Shown here: in pieces, positions 42,044 to 50,317 of the stretch
Numbering within the stretch: the first letter of the stretch is position 1
Layout of the letters: every line of letters starts with the position of its first letter
Notes under the pieces: generated by a model
Told to the model about the DNA's origin: nothing
The model's database searches: none
The model's input: only the letters and a program-made list of their open reading frames with translations
Assembly: GCA_035702665.1 (NCBI GenBank)
Contig: DASSQD010000132.1
Coordinates: 1-64,000 of the forward strand
Length of the DNA: 64,000 nucleotides
Reading direction: 5' to 3'
DNA from: VBDM01 sp035702665
Lineage (GTDB): Bacteria; Pseudomonadota; Gammaproteobacteria; Burkholderiales; SG8-39
Program-made: the position numbers and the translations under genes

Positions 42044-42958
42044 ATGAGCGTCCGCAATCTCCAACACATCGCGCTCGCCGTGCCCGATCCCGCGGTCGGC
42101 AAGAAGTTCTATACCGACTTCGGGATGGAGGCGAAGGAGCACGGGCAGCGCATCGTCATGCGCTGCCAGGGGAGAGACCAGGACCAGGTGGTCCTCGTCG
42201 AAGGCAAGAACCGGCACATGCATCACGTCGGGTTCGGCACGCGCGCCGAGGACATGGAAGCGCTGAAGAAGCGGCTCGCGCAGAACGCCACCAAGCTGGT
42301 CGATGCGCCCAAGGAAACGCCTTACGAGGGCATCTGGTTCCGCGATCCCGACGGGCTGCTCGTCAACGTGCGAGTCGCCGAGCCCGCGAAGTGGCGCACC
42401 GCGCCCGAATGGAAGATCAACAATCCCGGCCACCTCAACCGCGCCGGAGTCCCGGGTCATCCGAAGCGCGACATCGAGGTGCGGCCGACGCGCCTCGGGC
42501 ACACGCTGCGCTTCACCCCGCAGATCGACAAGATGGTCGACTTCTGGACGCGCGTCGTGGGGCTGCAGCTATCCGACCGGGCGCAGGACATCGTCGCCTT
42601 CATGCGCGGGCAGGGCGGCAGCGATCATCACATCTTCGGCTTCATCAAGTCCGACCACCCGGGCTTCCACCACGCGAGCTTCGAGGTGGGGAACGTCGAC
42701 GAGATCGGGATGGGCGCCTGCAAGCTCCTCGACAAGGGCTACAAGGACGGCTGGGGGTTCGGCCGGCACGTCATCGGCTCGAACTTCTTCCACTACATCC
42801 GCGATCCCTGGGACAGCATGGCCGAGTACTTCTGCGATATCGACTACATTCCCGCCGATTCGAACTGGAAGGCGACGAACTATCCGGCGGAGGACTCCCT
42901 CTACGTCTGGGGTCCGAAACCGCCGGAGGCCTTCGGGATGAACTTCGAGAAGGCTTGA
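42044..42958 (+). CDS. Type I extradiol (VOC) ring-cleavage dioxygenase
   Basis: The 304-residue protein has two vicinal-oxygen-chelate modules. In the C-terminal one the metal ligands are visible as His in RLGHTLRF (near 155), His in FHHASFEVGN (near 212) and Glu in MAEYFCDIDY (near 264), the 2-His-1-Glu set for Fe(II). It should cleave a catecholic ring next to its hydroxyl pair. AAGGAGGA lies upstream of the ATG at 42044. The substrate is unknown; adjacent genes suggest a substituted or amide-linked aromatic. Confidence 0.88.
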   Translation: MSVRNLQHIALAVPDPAVGKKFYTDFGMEAKEHGQRIVMRCQGRDQDQVVLVEGKNRHMHHVGFGTRAEDMEALKKRLAQNATKLVDAPKETPYEGIWFRDPDGLLVNVRVAEPAKWRTAPEWKINNPGHLNRAGVPGHPKRDIEVRPTRLGHTLRFTPQIDKMVDFWTRVVGLQLSDRAQDIVAFMRGQGGSDHHIFGFIKSDHPGFHHASFEVGNVDEIGMGACKLLDKGYKDGWGFGRHVIGSNFFHYIRDPWDSMAEYFCDIDYIPADSNWKATNYPAEDSLYVWGPKPPEAFGMNFEKA

Positions 42959-42959
42959 G

Positions 42960-43838
42960 CTACGCGGCGAGCGAGATTACCGAATCCTCGTACTTCCCCG
43001 GGCCCATGTCGCCTTCGGCGAAGATCTTGCGCTCGGCGATCCACTTGAAGGACTCGTCGAACACCTCCTTCGTGTAAGGCTCGAACACGATGCGCTCGCC
43101 GGGACCCCAGCGGCGGGTGTCCATCTGCTCTACGAAGCGCGCGGGAAACTCGTTCTTGTAGTAGTGCGTGTACAGCTCGGGACGCAGGTCGATGTCGCGC
43201 TGCGCGCGCCGCAGCGCGCGGAAGTACTTGCGCAGGTCCTCCTTCTCCGGATCGCCCGAGATCGACGTGGCCATCATGAACGTCGTGTCGATCACCTTGC
43301 GGAAGCCGAGCTGCTCGAGGAAATAGTACGGCCCGCTGAAGAGCGACGCGGCCGGCACCTTCCGGTCGATCAGCTTCTCCAGCCGCGAGAACAGCAGCCC
43401 GTCGGCGAAGGAGAGCTTGATGTCGTCGAGCGCGAGATATTGCTCGAGGCCCTGGATGGTCGAATAGTGGCTGCCCGACTGGTAGCCGACCGAGATCGGG
43501 ACGCCCTTCAGCTGGCTGGGATGCTTGATGTCGGATTCCGGCGGGACGAACACGCCGCAGGGCGCGACCGAATAGGCGTCGGCGTAGAGCTTGCCGTGGC
43601 CCGTCGACGCCGCGATGTTGACAGTCCAGTGGCAGGCGCCGCTGACGTCGCAGGCGCGGCCTTGCTCGATGCTCTGGTAGGCGCCGATCTTGTTCGCAGT
43701 GGCATGCTTCTTCGCCGCGTCGCCCGGGCCGTAGTTGTCGCGGAATTCGTAGTCGAGGCCCTCGGCCTTGAAGTAGCCCTTTTCCTCGGCCACCCATTCC
43801 TGCAACCTGAAGTGCGGGGAGATCACGAATTTCGACAT
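42960..43838 (-). CDS. Periplasmic-binding-fold protein without signal peptide, copy 2
   Basis: The 292-residue protein is a distant paralogue of the one at 41010-41909, sharing EEKGYFKAEGLDYEF near the start, ACHW at 68-71 and SGSHY at 121-125. It begins MSKFVISPHFRLQEW, with no signal peptide, so it is predicted to be cytoplasmic. It ends one base after the extradiol dioxygenase stop (convergent) and is divergent from the DUF2848 gene. A catalytic role, such as a decarboxylase or hydrolase of the 4,5-dihydroxyphthalate decarboxylase type, is the leading guess. Confidence 0.8.
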   Translation of the reverse strand: MSKFVISPHFRLQEWVAEEKGYFKAEGLDYEFRDNYGPGDAAKKHATANKIGAYQSIEQGRACDVSGACHWTVNIAASTGHGKLYADAYSVAPCGVFVPPESDIKHPSQLKGVPISVGYQSGSHYSTIQGLEQYLALDDIKLSFADGLLFSRLEKLIDRKVPAASLFSGPYYFLEQLGFRKVIDTTFMMATSISGDPEKEDLRKYFRALRRAQRDIDLRPELYTHYYKNEFPARFVEQMDTRRWGPGERIVFEPYTKEVFDESFKWIAERKIFAEGDMGPGKYEDSVISLAA

Positions 43839-43904
43839 CGACGGCTCCTGAAAGGGAATCTGCAGCGTGGAAATCTACTCCGAGGGGGACGGGAATGCAA
43901 AGCC

Positions 43905-43920
43905 GTGGGACCGGTCCCAC
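43905..43920. promoter_or_regulatory. Perfect 16-bp palindrome, candidate operator 2
   Basis: GTGGGACCGGTCCCAC is a perfect palindrome in the 112-bp divergent region between the copy 2 binding-fold gene and the DUF2848 gene. It shares TGGG-N6-CCCA with the element at 41969. It is placed to control both directions. Confidence 0.6.
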
Positions 43921-43950
43921 CGGTAAGGCGCGCCCTGTAAGATAGGCGCC

Positions 43951-44616
43951 ATGGAATTTCTGGTCGACGGTGCGGCACTCCGCATCGAGATTGCACAACT
44001 CGTCATCGCCGGCTGGACCGGTCGCGATGAGGCCGCGGTCGAGAAGCACATCGCGGAGCTCGAGGCGATCGGCGTGAAGCGTCCGCGCACGGTGCCGGTG
44101 TTCTACCGGGTCGCGGCGGGCCTTCTGACGACCTCGCGCGAAGTCGAAGTCGTCGGCGAGCATTCGAGCGGCGAGGTCGAGTTCGTTCTCGTCTCCGCGC
44201 CGGATGCGCTCTACGTGGGAGTCGGGTCCGATCACACCGACAGGAAAGTCGAGGTCTACGGCGTTACGGTATCCAAGCAGATGTGCCCGAAGCCGCTCGG
44301 CGCGGAGCTGTGGCCCTTCGCCGAGGTCGACGCCCACTGGGACCGGCTGGTGCTCCGCTCGCACGTGACCCGCGACGGCGAGCGCAGGCTGTACCAGGAA
44401 GGCGCGGTAAGCAAGATGCTCGCCCCGCGCGAGCTGCTCGGGCGCTTCTCGGGCTCCGCGCTGCTCGCTCCGGGCACCGCGATGTTCTGCGGAACGCTCG
44501 CGGTGCGTGGCGACATCGGCGGAGGCGAACGCTTCGAGATCGAGCTTCACGACCCGGTGAAGAACCGCAGCCTCAGGCACGAGTACGCGGTCCGCGAGCT
44601 CGCGATCGCGGACTGA
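43951..44616 (+). CDS. DUF2848 family protein
   Basis: The 221-residue protein matches the DUF2848 family as I recall it: AGWTGRDEAAVEKHIAELEAIGV, VPVFYRVAAGLL, VGVGSDHTDR and SKQMCPKPLG. The family has no assigned reaction that I know of; a hydrolase or isomerase related to fumarylacetoacetate-type folds has been suggested. It starts a run of three genes with a cupin and an amidase. Confidence 0.82.
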   Translation: MEFLVDGAALRIEIAQLVIAGWTGRDEAAVEKHIAELEAIGVKRPRTVPVFYRVAAGLLTTSREVEVVGEHSSGEVEFVLVSAPDALYVGVGSDHTDRKVEVYGVTVSKQMCPKPLGAELWPFAEVDAHWDRLVLRSHVTRDGERRLYQEGAVSKMLAPRELLGRFSGSALLAPGTAMFCGTLAVRGDIGGGERFEIELHDPVKNRSLRHEYAVRELAIAD

Positions 44617-44627
44617 AAGGAGAAATC

Positions 44628-45017
44628 ATGGCCATCCGCAAGGAGCACACCGAGTTCCACAAGATCGACCTCGACCGCGGCTGGGAAAAGCTGCCCGGCT
44701 ACCCCGATGGGATCCGCCAGCAGGTGCTCGCCGGCTTCCTCGACGAAAAGGACAGGCGCGGCTTCCGCACGCGCCACCTGCGGTTCGCGCCGGGTGTCTA
44801 TACGACCGAGCCCTTCGTCCACGAGTACTGGGAGGAGGTCTACGTGGTGTCGGGGGATCTGATCGTCGGCAGCGACAGGAACGGGAAGGGCGGGACGCGT
44901 TTCGGCCCCAACACCTACGCGTGCCGTCCGCCGGGCACGCCGCACGGGCCCTTCAGATCGGAAACCGGCTGCCTGCTGCTCGAGATGCACTACTACGACG
45001 CGGAAGTGAAGGCGTAG
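44628..45017 (+). CDS. Cupin-domain protein
   Basis: The 129-residue protein is a single cupin barrel with metal-ligand candidates in FVHEYWEEVYVVSGDLIVG (about residues 62-80) and RPPGTPHGPF (about 100-109). AAAGGAG precedes the ATG at 44628. Its stop overlaps the GTG of the amidase gene. It may be an isomerase, dioxygenase or sensor in the pathway; nothing more specific is visible. Confidence 0.8.
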   Translation: MAIRKEHTEFHKIDLDRGWEKLPGYPDGIRQQVLAGFLDEKDRRGFRTRHLRFAPGVYTTEPFVHEYWEEVYVVSGDLIVGSDRNGKGGTRFGPNTYACRPPGTPHGPFRSETGCLLLEMHYYDAEVKA

Positions 45018-46396
45018 TGGCCGGCGCGCCCATCCCGATCGCGGCGCTCGCGCGATCGCTCGCCGAAGGCAAAGCCACCAGCCGCGGGCTGGTCGAGGCG
45101 GCGCTCGCCCGAATCGCCGATGCGAACGGCGAGGGCGGCCGCGCCTTCACCAAGGTGCATGCGCAGAGCGCGCTGCTCGCGGCCGACGAGTCCGACCGCC
45201 TGCGCAGGGAGGGCGTCGTGCCTTCCCCGCTCGCCGGACTGCCGGTGTCGGTGAAGGACCTCTTCGATATCGCCGGCGACGTCACCACCGCCGGCTCTAA
45301 GGTCCTGCGCGAGCGGCCGCCGGCCTCGGGCGACGCGCCCGCGGTCGCGCGACTGCGCGCCTCGGGCGCGGTCGTCATCGGCCGCAGCAACATGACCGAA
45401 TTCGCCTTCTCCGGAATCGGCATCAACCCGCACTACGGCACTCCCGCGAATCCCTACGACCGCGGAGCGCGCCGCATACCGGGCGGGTCCTCGTCGGGCG
45501 CCGCGGTATCGGTCTCCGACGGAATGGCGGCGTTCGCGCTGGGAACGGACACCGGCGGCTCGGTGCGCATTCCCGCGGCCCTGTGCGGCGTCACCGGGTT
45601 CAAGGCGACCACCGCGCGCGTTCCCCGCGAGGGCGCGTTTCCGCTCTCGACGACCCTGGATTCGGTGGGACCGCTCGCGCCGACGGCGGCGTGCTGCGCG
45701 ACGGTCTTCCAGGTGCTCGCGGGGGAGACGCCGCGGGCGCTCGAGCCGCTTGCGCTCTCCGGAGCGCGCTTGGGCGTCCCGAAGAATCACATGCTCGACG
45801 ACCTCGATCCCGAGGTGTCGGAGGCGTTCCAGTCGGCCCTGCAGCGCCTGTCGCGCCGCGGCGCGAAGATCGTGGATCTCGCCGTGCCCGAATTCGACGA
45901 AGCGGCGAAGGCGAACGCCGGCGGGGGAATCTCCCCGCCCGAGGCCTACGCCGTGCACCGCGGATGGATCCACCGCGAGCAGGAGATCGATCCGCGGGTC
46001 CTGGAGCGCATCCTGCGCGGAGCATCGATGAGCGCGCCCGACTACGTCGATCTGCTCGCGACGCGCGGGCGGCTGATGAAGCGTTTCGCTCGCGCCAGCT
46101 ACGACGTCGACGCCCTGATCATGCCGACGGTGCCGCGCATCGCGCCCGTGATCGAGGGCCTGGAGCGCAGCGCGGAGAGCTTCCGCATCGCGAACGGAAA
46201 GATGTTGCGCAACACCAGCCTCATCAACTTCCTGGACGGCTGCGCGCTCTCGCTCCCGATCCAGCAGCCCCGGGCGGCGCCGGTGGGCCTGATGGTGGTG
46301 GGATTCGCGGGAGAAGACGAGCGCGTGCTTTCCGCAGGTCTCGCTATCGAAGCGGCGCTGGCATATCAGGGCCCGGTCCTTGTGGGATCTCCATGA
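45017..46396 (+). CDS. Amidase (amidase signature family)
   Basis: The 459-residue protein has the Ser-cisSer-Lys triad elements: Lys in VSVKDLFDI (near 76), the glycine/serine-rich PGGSSSGAAVSVSDG and the nucleophile region GTDTGGSVRIPAALCG. It hydrolyses a carboxamide to acid and ammonia in the cytoplasm. GTG at 45017 shares a base with the cupin stop codon. It probably deaminates or opens an intermediate of the adjacent pathway or of the solute imported by the ABC system downstream. Confidence 0.9.
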   Translation: MAGAPIPIAALARSLAEGKATSRGLVEAALARIADANGEGGRAFTKVHAQSALLAADESDRLRREGVVPSPLAGLPVSVKDLFDIAGDVTTAGSKVLRERPPASGDAPAVARLRASGAVVIGRSNMTEFAFSGIGINPHYGTPANPYDRGARRIPGGSSSGAAVSVSDGMAAFALGTDTGGSVRIPAALCGVTGFKATTARVPREGAFPLSTTLDSVGPLAPTAACCATVFQVLAGETPRALEPLALSGARLGVPKNHMLDDLDPEVSEAFQSALQRLSRRGAKIVDLAVPEFDEAAKANAGGGISPPEAYAVHRGWIHREQEIDPRVLERILRGASMSAPDYVDLLATRGRLMKRFARASYDVDALIMPTVPRIAPVIEGLERSAESFRIANGKMLRNTSLINFLDGCALSLPIQQPRAAPVGLMVVGFAGEDERVLSAGLAIEAALAYQGPVLVGSP

Positions 46397-46477
46397 ACTA
46401 TTCTGCATCGTCGCGCGCCTAGACACCGCGCCGACACAGTTGCTAGACTGGCCCGAATCGAACGGAGGAGGGCGATC

Positions 46478-47647
46478 ATGAGGAAAATCTTTCTGACGGC
46501 GGGTATCGCGGCCGCGCTTTTCGCCGGGCCGGCGGCTGCGCAGCACAAGGTCAAGATCGGCTTCATCACCACCCTGTCGGGGCCGCAGGGCGTCATCGGC
46601 GAGTACATGAAGAACTCGGTCGAGCTCGCGCTCGACCACCTCGGGCGCAAGATGGCCGGGCTCGACGTCGAGGTCTTCTACGGCGACGACCAGGTGAAGC
46701 CCGACGTGGGTAAGCAGGTCGCCGAGGAAATGCTGAAGAAGCAGCAGGTCGATTTCGTCGCGGGCATCATCTGGTCGAACGTCATGCTCGCGGTCGCGCC
46801 GACTGTCACCGAGGCGGGCAAGATCATGGTCGGCACCAACGCCGGACCGCACGAGCTCGCCGGGAAGCAGTGCAACGAGCTGTTCTTCACCACCTCCTGG
46901 CAGAACGACGACACGCCCGAGGCGATGGGCAAGGTGATGCAGGACCAGGGCATCACCGACGTCTACCTGATGGCCCCGAACTACGCCGCCGGCAAGGACA
47001 TGCTGAACGGCTTCAAGCGCTCCTACAAGGGGCGGATCGTCGACGAGGTGTACACGCGCCTGGGGCAGACCGACTATCAGGCCGAGCTGTCGCAGCTGCG
47101 CGCGAAGAATCCCAAGGCGGTGTTCGTGTTCTACCCCGGCGGAATGGGGATCTCCTTCCTGCGCCAGTACTCCGAGGCGGGCCTGCGCGGCCAGTTCCCG
47201 CTGTACTCGGTATACACGGTGGACGAGATCTCCATCGCGGCGCTGAAGCACGCGGCGCTCGGCCAGTACGAGACGCGCTACTGGAGCCCGGACCTGAAGA
47301 ACCCGGCGAACCAGAAATACGTGTCCGACTACCGTAAGAAATACGGCAAGATGCCGGTGTTCTACGGAGCGCAGAGCTACGACGGCATCATGCTCATCGA
47401 CTCCGCCGTGCGCGCGGTCAAGGGCAACCTGGCGGACACGAAAGGCATGGTCGCCGCGATGAAAAAAGCGGACTTCGCCTCGACGCGAGGCAAGTTCGTC
47501 TACAACACCAACCATTTCCCCATACAGAATTTCTACCTCCTGAAGACGGTGACCGGGCCCGCCGGGCAGGACCCGGTCATGGAGGTACAGAAGACGGTGT
47601 TCACCAACCACAAGGATTCCTACTCCAAGGAATGCGCGATGAAGTAG
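46478..47647 (+). CDS. ABC transporter substrate-binding protein, branched-chain amino acid type
   Basis: The 389-residue protein has a signal peptide (MRKIFLTAGIAAALFAGPAAAQ) and the type I periplasmic binding fold of LivJ/K-like proteins (IGFITTLSGPQGVIGEYM; DDQVKPDVGKQVAEEML). Proteins of this type in Betaproteobacteria often bind aromatic acids, urea or amides. GGAGGAG lies upstream. An intrinsic hairpin follows the gene, which should make it more abundant than the permease proteins. Confidence 0.9.
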   Translation: MRKIFLTAGIAAALFAGPAAAQHKVKIGFITTLSGPQGVIGEYMKNSVELALDHLGRKMAGLDVEVFYGDDQVKPDVGKQVAEEMLKKQQVDFVAGIIWSNVMLAVAPTVTEAGKIMVGTNAGPHELAGKQCNELFFTTSWQNDDTPEAMGKVMQDQGITDVYLMAPNYAAGKDMLNGFKRSYKGRIVDEVYTRLGQTDYQAELSQLRAKNPKAVFVFYPGGMGISFLRQYSEAGLRGQFPLYSVYTVDEISIAALKHAALGQYETRYWSPDLKNPANQKYVSDYRKKYGKMPVFYGAQSYDGIMLIDSAVRAVKGNLADTKGMVAAMKKADFASTRGKFVYNTNHFPIQNFYLLKTVTGPAGQDPVMEVQKTVFTNHKDSYSKECAMK

Positions 47648-47674
47648 CGGCGGCGCGGATCGCATCGAAGCTGC

Positions 47675-47703
47675 GGGGCGCGGAACGATCCGCGCCCTTT
47701 TTT
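47675..47703 (+). terminator. Intrinsic terminator/attenuator between binding protein and permeases
   Basis: GGGCGCGGA-ACGA-TCCGCGCCC is a perfect 9-bp stem with a 4-nt loop followed directly by six T. It is the clearest rho-independent terminator in the window. Partial read-through would set a high ratio of binding protein to permease. Confidence 0.85.
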
Positions 47704-47716
47704 CGTTCATGAAGCC

Positions 47717-48637
47717 GTGAATCTCTTCCTCGTCCTCGAGCAGGCGCTCAACGGGCTGCAGCTCGGGGTGACGCTGTTCCTGATGGCGGCCGGGCTCACG
47801 CTGGTGTTCGGCATCATGAACCTGGTGAACCTCGCCCACGGATCGTTCTACATGGTCGGCGCCTATCTCGCCGCCTATTTCTACCAGGCGACGGGATCCT
47901 GGGCGCTCGGGGTGCTGCTCGGCCTCGCCGGAACGCTGGCGGTCGGGATCGCGGTCGAGGTGGTGGCGCTGCGCACGCTCTACGAGCGCGATCACCTGGA
48001 CCAGGTGCTGGCCACCTTCGGCCTGATCCTCTTCTTCAACGAGCTCGCCGCGATGATCTGGGGCCGGGCCGCGCTGTATACGAACATCCCCGACTACCTG
48101 TCGGGGCACGTCGACCTCCTGCCGGGCCTGCGCTATCCGCTGTACCGCCTGATCATCATCGCCGTCGGTCTCGCCGTCGCGGGCCTCCTGTGGTTCACGG
48201 TGGCGCGCACGCGCCTGGGAATGCTGGTCCGCGCGGGCGCCTCGAACCGCGCAATGGTGGCCGCGCTCGGGGTCAACATCCGCATGCTGTACACGATCGT
48301 CTTCGGGCTCGGCGCCGCGCTCGCCGGGCTCGCGGGCCTCATGGCGGGACCGATCTACGTCGTGCAGCCGGGGATGGGCGAGCTGATCCTCATCGAGGTC
48401 TTCGTGGTGATCGTGATCGGAGGCATCGGCTCGGTCCGCGGCGCCTTGGCCGGGGCGGTGATCGTCGGCGTGGTCGACACGCTCGGGCGCGCGTTCCTGA
48501 AGCCCACCCTCGCGACGGTGATCTCGCCCGCGGCGGCCGACGCCGCCGGGCCGGCGCTTGCGTCGATGCTCATCTATCTACTGATGGCTGCGGTGCTGGC
48601 GCTCAAACCGCAGGGCCTGTTTCCGGCACGCCTGTGA
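47717..48637 (+). CDS. ABC transporter permease, LivH type
   Basis: The 306-residue membrane protein has about eight helices. It shows the LivH features LVFGIMNLVNLAHGSFYMVGAY near the N-terminus and GGIGSVRGALAGA near the C-terminus. It pairs with the LivM-type permease downstream to form the channel. GTG at 47717 begins the gene 14 nt after the terminator hairpin, so it may also have its own start of transcription. Confidence 0.92.
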   Translation: MNLFLVLEQALNGLQLGVTLFLMAAGLTLVFGIMNLVNLAHGSFYMVGAYLAAYFYQATGSWALGVLLGLAGTLAVGIAVEVVALRTLYERDHLDQVLATFGLILFFNELAAMIWGRAALYTNIPDYLSGHVDLLPGLRYPLYRLIIIAVGLAVAGLLWFTVARTRLGMLVRAGASNRAMVAALGVNIRMLYTIVFGLGAALAGLAGLMAGPIYVVQPGMGELILIEVFVVIVIGGIGSVRGALAGAVIVGVVDTLGRAFLKPTLATVISPAAADAAGPALASMLIYLLMAAVLALKPQGLFPARL

Positions 48638-49569
48638 ACTCCCGAAGCCGCGCAATCGCCCTCGGTTTCGGCCTGCTGCTTCTCGCAGCGGTGCCACCGG
48701 TCGCCTCGCTCCTCAACCAGCCTTTCTACCTGGACCTCGTGCGCCGCATCATGATCTTCGCGATCGCGGCCGCGAGCCTGAATCTGATCCTCGGCTACGG
48801 CGGCATGGTCTCCTTCGGTCACGCGGCCTATCTCGGAATCGGAGGCTACGCGGTCGGCGTGCTCGCGCACTACGGCGTCTACGACGGTTTCCTCCAGTGG
48901 TCGCTCGCGATCGGGGCCTCCGCGGCGGTGGCGCTGGTGATCGGCGCGGTGTCGATCCGCACGAGCGGCGTCTACTTCATCATGATCACGCTGGCGTTCA
49001 CGCAGATGCTTTACTACCTGGGCATCTCGATCGAGGAATTCGGCGGCGACGATGGCATGCGCCTGCCGTCGAGGAGCCGTTTCCCGGGGCTCGATCTGGG
49101 CGATTCCGGCACCTTCTACTATCTGGTGCTGGCGATCCTCGTGCTGGTGCTCGTTCTCGGACATCGCCTGGTGAACTCGCGCTTCGGCATGGCGATCCGG
49201 GCGGCGAAGTCGAACGAGGCGCGCACGCGCGCCGTCGGCATCTCGCCGTATCCCTACCGTCTGGCGGCCTTCGTCGTCGCGGGCGCGGTGTGCGGGCTGG
49301 CCGGCGCGCTGCTGGTGAACCACACCGCCTACCTCACTCCCGAGATCATGAACTGGACGCGCTCGGGCGAGCTGATGTTCATGGTGATTCTCGGCGGCAT
49401 GGGCAGCATCGTCGGGCCGGTGCTGGGCGCTTTCGCCCTTCTCGTTCTCGAAGACCTGCTGTCGGGCTGGACGCAGCACTGGCAGATCATCCTCGGGCCC
49501 TTGCTCGTGCTCTCGGTGCTGTTCCTCCGCCGCGGCCTCGCGGGCCTGATCGTGCGAAAAGATGAGTAG
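48634..49569 (+). CDS. ABC transporter permease, LivM type
   Basis: The 311-residue membrane protein has the LivM motifs ILGYGGMVSFGHAAYLGIGGYA and ILGGMGSIVGPVLGA. It forms a heterodimeric channel with the LivH-type protein. Its GTG overlaps the previous stop by 4 nt, and its 3' end overlaps the ATPase gene by 8 nt. Confidence 0.92.
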   Translation: MNSRSRAIALGFGLLLLAAVPPVASLLNQPFYLDLVRRIMIFAIAAASLNLILGYGGMVSFGHAAYLGIGGYAVGVLAHYGVYDGFLQWSLAIGASAAVALVIGAVSIRTSGVYFIMITLAFTQMLYYLGISIEEFGGDDGMRLPSRSRFPGLDLGDSGTFYYLVLAILVLVLVLGHRLVNSRFGMAIRAAKSNEARTRAVGISPYPYRLAAFVVAGAVCGLAGALLVNHTAYLTPEIMNWTRSGELMFMVILGGMGSIVGPVLGAFALLVLEDLLSGWTQHWQIILGPLLVLSVLFLRRGLAGLIVRKDE

Positions 49570-50317
49570 CCCGATTCTCGAGGTGCGGGCTCTGACGAAG
49601 AGCTTCGGGGCGCTGCGCGCGAGCGACGGCGTCGATCTCGACGTGCGCGAAGGGGAGACCCACGCGATCATCGGCCCGAACGGCGCGGGGAAGAGCACGC
49701 TCATCGGGCAGCTCGCCGGCGATGTCCGCCCGGACAGTGGCAAGGTGCGCTTCGCCGGCGAGGACATCACGGCGCTGGCCGCGCCGCAGCGGGCGCACCG
49801 GGGCTTGGCGCGCTCGTTCCAGATCACGAGCGTCTACCCGGAGTGGTCGGCGCTCCAGAACGTGATGCTCGCGGTGCAGGCGCGCGCGGGGCACAGCTTC
49901 CGCTTCTGGAAGCAGGCGCGGGACGAGGCGGCGTTGCGCGCGCCGGCGCAGGCGGTCCTGGAAAGCATCGGGCTCGCCGCACGCGCCGGCGTGCTCGCCG
50001 CCAATCTGGCGCACGGCGAGCAGCGCCAGCTCGAGATCGCGATGGCGCTCGCTTCCAGCCCGCGGCTGCTGCTGCTCGACGAGCCGGTGGCAGGCATGGG
50101 CGCCGAGGAGACCCAGCGCATGATCGCCTTTCTCGGCACGCTCAAGGGAGGCAAGACCATCATCCTGGTCGAGCACGACATGGATGCGGTGTTCTCGCTC
50201 GCCGACCGCGTCTCGGTTCTCGTCTACGGACGCATCATCGCGACGGGGTCTCCCGCGGCGATCCGCGCCAATCCCGAGGTGCGGCGCGCGTATCTCGGCG
50301 AGGAGGTCCCGGCGTGA
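49562..50317 (+). CDS. ABC transporter ATP-binding protein, LivG type
   Basis: The 251-residue ATPase has Walker A GPNGAGKSTL, the signature NLAHGEQRQLEIAMAL and Walker B LLLLDEPVAGMG. The long insert between Walker A and the signature is typical of LivG. It energises transport with the LivF-type partner that follows with a 4-nt overlap. Confidence 0.93.
   Translation: MSSPILEVRALTKSFGALRASDGVDLDVREGETHAIIGPNGAGKSTLIGQLAGDVRPDSGKVRFAGEDITALAAPQRAHRGLARSFQITSVYPEWSALQNVMLAVQARAGHSFRFWKQARDEAALRAPAQAVLESIGLAARAGVLAANLAHGEQRQLEIAMALASSPRLLLLDEPVAGMGAEETQRMIAFLGTLKGGKTIILVEHDMDAVFSLADRVSVLVYGRIIATGSPAAIRANPEVRRAYLGEEVPA

Noticed and set aside
41010..43838. The two NMT1/THI5-like proteins as thiamine-precursor (HMP) transport or synthesis genes
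   Set aside because: There are no thiamine genes or TPP-riboswitch-like leader nearby, no ABC permease beside them, and the histidine/cysteine cluster of Thi5 is not present in the same form.
44993..48109. 1038-codon minus-strand frame across the amidase and transporter genes
   Set aside because: The plus strand has well-defined amidase, binding-protein and permease genes. The antisense frame is a GC-bias artefact.
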